Made by a program: the position numbers and the translations under genes. The notes under the pieces are model-generated. The model was not told the origin of the DNA and did not search any database. It saw nothing but the letters and a program-made list of their open reading frames with translations. A stretch of DNA of 64,000 bases from Lentzea fradiae (GTDB lineage: Bacteria; Actinomycetota; Actinomycetes; Mycobacteriales; Pseudonocardiaceae). The first letter of the stretch is position 1. Every line of letters begins with the position of its first letter. Shown piece after piece: positions 59,469-64,000 of this stretch. Where the stretch lies: positions 33,274 to 97,273 of the forward strand of contig NZ_FNCC01000021.1 of the NCBI RefSeq assembly GCF_900100955.1, written 5' to 3'.

Positions 59469-62400
59469 GTGACAGAAGTACCCCGGTTCCAGCCGACGAT
59501 CTGCGCCTGCACGGTCGCCACGGCGGCGGAACTGCCCGCGGTGAAGGTGCTGTCCAGCTCGTTCCTCGCGGAACACCCCGAGGGGCGGTTCGTCGCGCTC
59601 GTCGTCGACGCGCAGCCGGAGCACTCGGGACCCGGCCTGATGACACCGGCGGACATCGGCGTGCCCGAGGACGAGCTGCACGTGCTCGCGACCTCGCTGG
59701 ACGCGTCCGGGCTGAAGGCCGCGATGCTGCCGAAGCTGCTGGAGGCGCTGCTGCCGCAGGGCATGCCGGTGCTGTACCTCGACCCGTGGGTGCAGGTGTT
59801 CGGGTCGCTGACGAAGCTCGTGCTGGAGGCGTTGCGCGACGCGCCGGTGGCGTTGCTGCCGCGCACGCTGCGCCCGTTGCCGGCGGACGGCCTGCGGCCA
59901 GGCCCTGCCGAGCTGCACGAGCTCGGCGCGTTCGACCCAGGCTTCATCGCCGTCGGCAAGGGCGCGGAGCCCTACCTCGACTCGCTGGACATGCCCGCGA
60001 TCGTCCCCCACCACGTCGTGCGCGACGCACGGGTCGGCGTGTCCGTGTGGAACGTCGCGGACCGGCCGCTGCACCGCACCGAGTCCGGCTCCCTGGCCGT
60101 GGTCGGCCAGGACCTGCTGACCGTGCACTTCCGCGGGTTCGACCCGCGGCGGCCGTGGCTGCTGTCCGCCGACTTCGCCGACCGTCCCCGTGTGCTGCTC
60201 TCCGAGCACCCCGAGGTCGCCGAGCTCTGCACCGCCTACCGCGGCGAGCTGGTGAAGTCCGGCTGGACCGTGGCACCCGTGCCGTACCGGTTCGGAGCCC
60301 TGATCGACGGCACGGACATCCCGTCCGAGCTGCGCGCCGACTACCGCGCGGCCGACCCCACGCCGCCGCCCGCGTTCGGCGAGGACGGCGGCGGCGGGTT
60401 CCTGGTCTGGGCGTGCGAGCGCACCGAGCACGGCGGCACCCGCTGGTCCGACGCCGTCTGGCGGGCCGACGAGTCGCTGCGCCGCCAGTTCCCCGCCCCG
60501 TTCGGCGCGGACGCCGAGGCGTGGCGCGAGTGGTGCGCCGGTGTGGGGGTGGCGTCCGGCCGGCTGCCGGTGCCCGCCGTGCCGCAGCCGCGGATCGAAG
60601 GACCGGCGTTGCTCGACCAGCTCGGTGTCTCCGTCGTGGGCTCGGGCCCGCTGACGGAAGCGGTGCTCGCCGCCGCGCGTGCGTCCGGACTGCCGGTGTC
60701 GACGTCCGCGAGCTACCCCGTCGTCGTGCGCACCTCTCCTGACGACGAGGTGCCTCCGGACCGTTTCGTCGTCGAAGTCGCGTTGGACGCCACGGCCGCG
60801 GACGACCGCACGGGCGTGAACGAGCTGTGGTTGTCGTCCGACCTGTCCCGTGCCGCCGCCGAACGCATCGGCGGACCGATCGTGCGTGTGGTGCCCGTAC
60901 CCGTGCACGACCCCGGCGCTCGTGAGCACACGTCCGGTGACGTGGTGGTGTTCGCGGCGATAGCGGACCACGAGCTGGATAGGCCCGGCAACGTGCTGGG
61001 TGCCGTGTCCGCGTTCCTCACCGCCTTCCCCGACAGGTCCGACGTCGAGCTGCGCATCGCCGTGTCCGGAGCGCTCGACCACCCCGAGGCCGCCGAGCGG
61101 CTGCGCCTCGCCACCGCCTCCGACCAGCGCATCTCCCTGGTCGCGGACCCGAAGGTCCTGCTGTCGGCCGACGCCGTGCTGTCGTTGCACCGCGGTGGCG
61201 CGGACGACCGGATCGCGCTGCGCCTGGCCGAACTGGCCGTGCAGGGCGTGCCGATCGTGGCGTCCGACCACGGAGCCGTCGCCGAGCTGTTCGGCAAGAC
61301 GGCGGTGCTCGTGCCGTGCCACCAAGGCGCCGAACCCGACGTGCAGGCCGCCTCGCGGTTGTTGCGTTCACTGGCCGACGACCTGCCCACGGCCGCCGCG
61401 CTCGGCATGGCCGGACGTGAGCACGTGTTGTCCGTGCGCTCCGTTTCACGCGTCAGCGAGGTTCTTCGCGAACGCGTCGAGCACGCTTATCGCGGATGGC
61501 GCGCGCGTCGGCCCAAGCCGAAGGCCGAAGTCGACCCGATGCTCGCGCTGCAATCCGCTAAGCACGCGTTGCTGCGCCAGCCCACGGTCGACGGACCACA
61601 TCGGACACCGATGGCACCCGCGCTGCGCAAGGTCGTCCTGCGCGCGTTGGACCACTACGACAACCACATGCGCCAAGTGCTCCACACCCTGGTCGACGGG
61701 GTCGAGCGCACGGTGTCCGAGCTGGTCAACCGGCAGGACGCGCTGAAAGACGGCGTCGGCATCGGTGAGCTGGAGCTGCTGCGCGCCGAGGTCGAGCAGG
61801 TCGCCGAACGGCAGTCGCACTTCGGCGACCAGCTGGTCGGCGTCGACGACGGGGTCGTGCGCGTGCGCGCGGACATGGCCGGTCAAGGCCGCCGGATGCG
61901 CGACATCGAGGACGCCGTGGTCGCCGAGGCCGCCAAGCGCGCGAAGTCCACCGAGGTGCTGGCCGAGCGGATCGACAAGCTCACCGTGGCGCTGGACCGG
62001 ACGCTCGACCGGATCGACACGCTGGAGTCCAAGGTCGTCGAAGTGTTCCGCGAACGCGACCAGCGCCTGGAGGCCGCGGTCCGCACGGCCAACCACGCGC
62101 AGCAGAGCGCGGACGCGTTGCGCCGGGTCGTGGTCCGCCAGCACGAAGCGGCAGGTGACGCGCCCGCGGTGCGGTCGTCGCTGGTGCTGTGCGACGCGGG
62201 CATGATGCGGCTCCCGTCCGACGACGCGTTCATGCTCCCGCTGCTGTCGTCCAACGGCGTGTGGGAACCGGAACTCGCGGACCTGATGGACTCCGTCCTG
62301 GAACCCGACGGGATCTTCCTCGACGTCGGCGCGTACGTCGGCTACCACTCGCTGCGGGTCCTGTCGCGGATGGGACTGATGGGCGCGGTCGTCGCCGTCG

Positions 62401-62999
62401 AGCCCGACGCCTCCGCCGCGGCCCTGCTCCGGCACAACGTCGCCGCGAACCTGCCCGCCGCGGTCGCCGACCGGCTCACCGTGGTCGAGGGCGCGGCGTG
62501 GGAGAGCCCCGGCGAGCTGGCGGCGTCGCCGACGCTGACCGGCGGCGTCTCCGTGTCACCGCTGGCCGAGGACGCCGGCGAGGACGTGCCGCGCGTCCGG
62601 TCGGTGCGCCTGGACAAGGAGCTCGACGACATCGCGCTGGTGCAGGGCATGAAGCTGTCGGTCGTGCGGGTCGACACCCCCGGCCGCGGCCATCGCGCGC
62701 TCGCCGGCCTGGTCCGGCTGCTGCGCCGCGACCGGCCGCACGTGTTCCTCGAGTTCTCGGCGACCGCGACGGCCGACTTCGGTGACGATCCGGTGACGGT
62801 GCTGAAGGAGTTCGGCATCTGGGGCTACGACCTGGTGCCGCTCGCGACCCGCCAGGTGGCCGCTCCCGACCAGATCGTGAAGGCGATGGAGGGGCTCCGG
62901 TCGGTCTCGTTGTGGCTGCGGCCGCGTCCCGTGGGGGCGAAGCCGGCGGCTCCCGCGCCCGCCGTACCGCTCAAGCAGCCCGCTGACCAGGCGATTTGA
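59469..62999 (+). CDS. Giant glycosyltransferase-like / coiled-coil / FkbM methyltransferase protein
   Basis: 1176 residues from GTG 59469 (TTG 59460 possible, with GTGAGG nine bases before). Residues ~1-290 resemble a GT-A-like domain (FLAEHPEGRFVALVVDAQ, GMPVLYLDPWVQVFG). ~370-690 resemble a Rossmann-type glycosyltransferase (DLSRAAAERIGGPIVRVVPV, VQGVPIVASDHGAVAELFGK). ~730-890 are a long coiled coil (MAGQGRRMRDIEDAVVAEAA...). ~930-1110 are an FkbM-type methyltransferase (IFLDVGAYVGYHSL, VVAVEPDASAAALLRHNV). It probably decorates a surface glycan. It is the last gene before the rRNA operon; no partner glycan genes are in the window. Confidence 0.78.
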   Translation: MTEVPRFQPTICACTVATAAELPAVKVLSSSFLAEHPEGRFVALVVDAQPEHSGPGLMTPADIGVPEDELHVLATSLDASGLKAAMLPKLLEALLPQGMPVLYLDPWVQVFGSLTKLVLEALRDAPVALLPRTLRPLPADGLRPGPAELHELGAFDPGFIAVGKGAEPYLDSLDMPAIVPHHVVRDARVGVSVWNVADRPLHRTESGSLAVVGQDLLTVHFRGFDPRRPWLLSADFADRPRVLLSEHPEVAELCTAYRGELVKSGWTVAPVPYRFGALIDGTDIPSELRADYRAADPTPPPAFGEDGGGGFLVWACERTEHGGTRWSDAVWRADESLRRQFPAPFGADAEAWREWCAGVGVASGRLPVPAVPQPRIEGPALLDQLGVSVVGSGPLTEAVLAAARASGLPVSTSASYPVVVRTSPDDEVPPDRFVVEVALDATAADDRTGVNELWLSSDLSRAAAERIGGPIVRVVPVPVHDPGAREHTSGDVVVFAAIADHELDRPGNVLGAVSAFLTAFPDRSDVELRIAVSGALDHPEAAERLRLATASDQRISLVADPKVLLSADAVLSLHRGGADDRIALRLAELAVQGVPIVASDHGAVAELFGKTAVLVPCHQGAEPDVQAASRLLRSLADDLPTAAALGMAGREHVLSVRSVSRVSEVLRERVEHAYRGWRARRPKPKAEVDPMLALQSAKHALLRQPTVDGPHRTPMAPALRKVVLRALDHYDNHMRQVLHTLVDGVERTVSELVNRQDALKDGVGIGELELLRAEVEQVAERQSHFGDQLVGVDDGVVRVRADMAGQGRRMRDIEDAVVAEAAKRAKSTEVLAERIDKLTVALDRTLDRIDTLESKVVEVFRERDQRLEAAVRTANHAQQSADALRRVVVRQHEAAGDAPAVRSSLVLCDAGMMRLPSDDAFMLPLLSSNGVWEPELADLMDSVLEPDGIFLDVGAYVGYHSLRVLSRMGLMGAVVAVEPDASAAALLRHNVAANLPAAVADRLTVVEGAAWESPGELAASPTLTGGVSVSPLAEDAGEDVPRVRSVRLDKELDDIALVQGMKLSVVRVDTPGRGHRALAGLVRLLRRDRPHVFLEFSATATADFGDDPVTVLKEFGIWGYDLVPLATRQVAAPDQIVKAMEGLRSVSLWLRPRPVGAKPAAPAPAVPLKQPADQAI

Positions 63000-63024
63000 C
63001 ACTGATCGTCCCGGTGGGTAACTT
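62996..63024 (+). promoter_or_regulatory. rrn promoter 1
   Basis: TTGACA (62996-63001), 17-base spacer, TAACTT (63019-63024). The -35 box overlaps the stop codon of the preceding gene. Confidence 0.6.
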
Positions 63025-63060
63025 TCTCCGGGTCGCAAGCGAGACCCCCGGAACGAGCGG

Positions 63061-63089
63061 TTGACACCGCGGATCGGGCCGGGTAGAGT
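63061..63089 (+). promoter_or_regulatory. rrn promoter 2
   Basis: TTGACA (63061-63066), 17-base spacer, TAGAGT (63084-63089). The best-formed of the four. Confidence 0.75.
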
Positions 63090-63161
63090 CTCACGGCGTC
63101 AAACCCCCAGAATTAAATGAACGGCCTACCGCGCTGTCCGGGATCCGACAAAGACCCCGAT

Positions 63162-63191
63162 TTGACACAGGGAAAGCCACTCAGATAACTT
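63162..63191 (+). promoter_or_regulatory. rrn promoter 3
   Basis: TTGACA (63162-63167), 18-base spacer, TAACTT (63186-63191). Confidence 0.65.
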
Positions 63192-63270
63192 CTGAACCAA
63201 GCAAAAACTGAATGCGAAGCGAGTTTGCAGCGCCTCGAAGAAGCCACAGTGTTCAACAAGACCGGCTGAT

Positions 63271-63300
63271 TTGACAAGCGAAAAACGAACGAGCTAAGCT
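63271..63300 (+). promoter_or_regulatory. rrn promoter 4
   Basis: TTGACA (63271-63276), 18-base spacer, TAAGCT (63295-63300). The nearest to the 16S gene. Confidence 0.65.
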
Positions 63301-63357
63301 TTCAACACAAGCCCCGAGAGAAACTCTCCGGAAACGGAGAACGGACCCGGTGAGCGC

Positions 63358-63488
63358 GTGTTCTTTGAGAACTCAACAGCGTGCCGAAACACAGCCAGTA
63401 ATATGAATACTCCTCGTCAGGAGTATTCCTTTGAGTAGTAATACCAGATTGCCAGACATATTCCGTCTGGAGCGATCAAACACAGTCC
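63358..63488 (+). promoter_or_regulatory. rRNA leader with antitermination/processing elements
   Basis: TTCTTTGAGAACTCAACAGC at 63361 is the usual actinobacterial leader box. Hairpin GAATACTCC/GGAGTATTC (63405-63413 with 63420-63428) and CCAGAC/GTCTGG (63452-63457 with 63465-63470) lie between it and the 16S start, in line with RNase III processing and antitermination. Confidence 0.6.

Positions 63489-64000
<512 letters not shown>

Overview
The window comes from a high-GC actinomycete, most likely of the Pseudonocardiaceae/Lentzea-Saccharothrix type. That placement is an inference. It rests on the 16S rRNA start at the right edge, a fused RNase HI/phosphatase, an F420:NADPH reductase, an LprG-P55 lipid-export pair, a WhiB-like protein and many probable leaderless starts. 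The window has two halves that meet at a tRNA-Leu(GAG) gene at 27596-27681.

Left half (1-27.6 kb), accessory DNA. A block of anti-phage-type genes (about 1.2-12 kb) lies between two imperfect ~375-bp direct repeats, R1 (582-957) and R2 (12020-12392). Each repeat carries two hairpins whose pairing is kept by compensatory or wobble changes. The block holds a STAND-type NTPase with a helical C-terminus, a divergently transcribed AbiJ-like protein with a PD-(D/E)XK-type end, a 589-aa protein that looks internally duplicated, and a group built like a modification-dependent (type IV) restriction system: a nuclease-helicase, an EVE-domain nuclease, a GIY-YIG protein and a DUF6884 protein. To the right of R2 is a 929-aa Mrr-like nuclease/STAND ATPase. 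Next comes a conjugative-element module of the actinomycete AICE kind: two XRE-DUF5753 regulators with two tiny upstream genes, two convergent HTH/Nudix-like paralogues around a cupin gene, an XRE regulator divergent from an excisionase-like/WhiB/membrane/FtsK-TraB operon, a 51-aa linker gene, and a large serine recombinase whose 3' end overlaps the tRNA-Leu gene. I see no replication initiator and no second attachment site.

Right half (27.7-64 kb), core chromosome. It holds the RNase HI-phosphatase gene, an FMN reductase, RNase P RNA, threonine synthase, a secreted DUF6345 protein, an eight-gene cluster headed by type IV secretion-like components (VirB2/3/4/6/8-like plus a cell-wall hydrolase), an RNB ribonuclease, npdG, a metal-receptor-like protein, proline iminopeptidase, an amidase, panB, an XRE-ImmA protein with a decayed toxin partner, a two-component system, NAD synthetase, two tandem Hip1-like hydrolases, the P55/LprG pair, glnA2, a very large glycosyltransferase-FkbM protein, and then a ribosomal RNA operon with four tandem promoter-like sequences. 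The order RNase HI ... panB ... hydrolase pair ... glnA2 matches what I recall of the M. tuberculosis Rv2228c-Rv2222c neighbourhood, with many extra genes inserted.

The strongest candidates for new biology are the structured repeat pair around the defence block, the four-gene type IV-like restriction group, and the duplicated 589-aa protein. All functional statements are read from sequence patterns and memory of families; no database search was possible.
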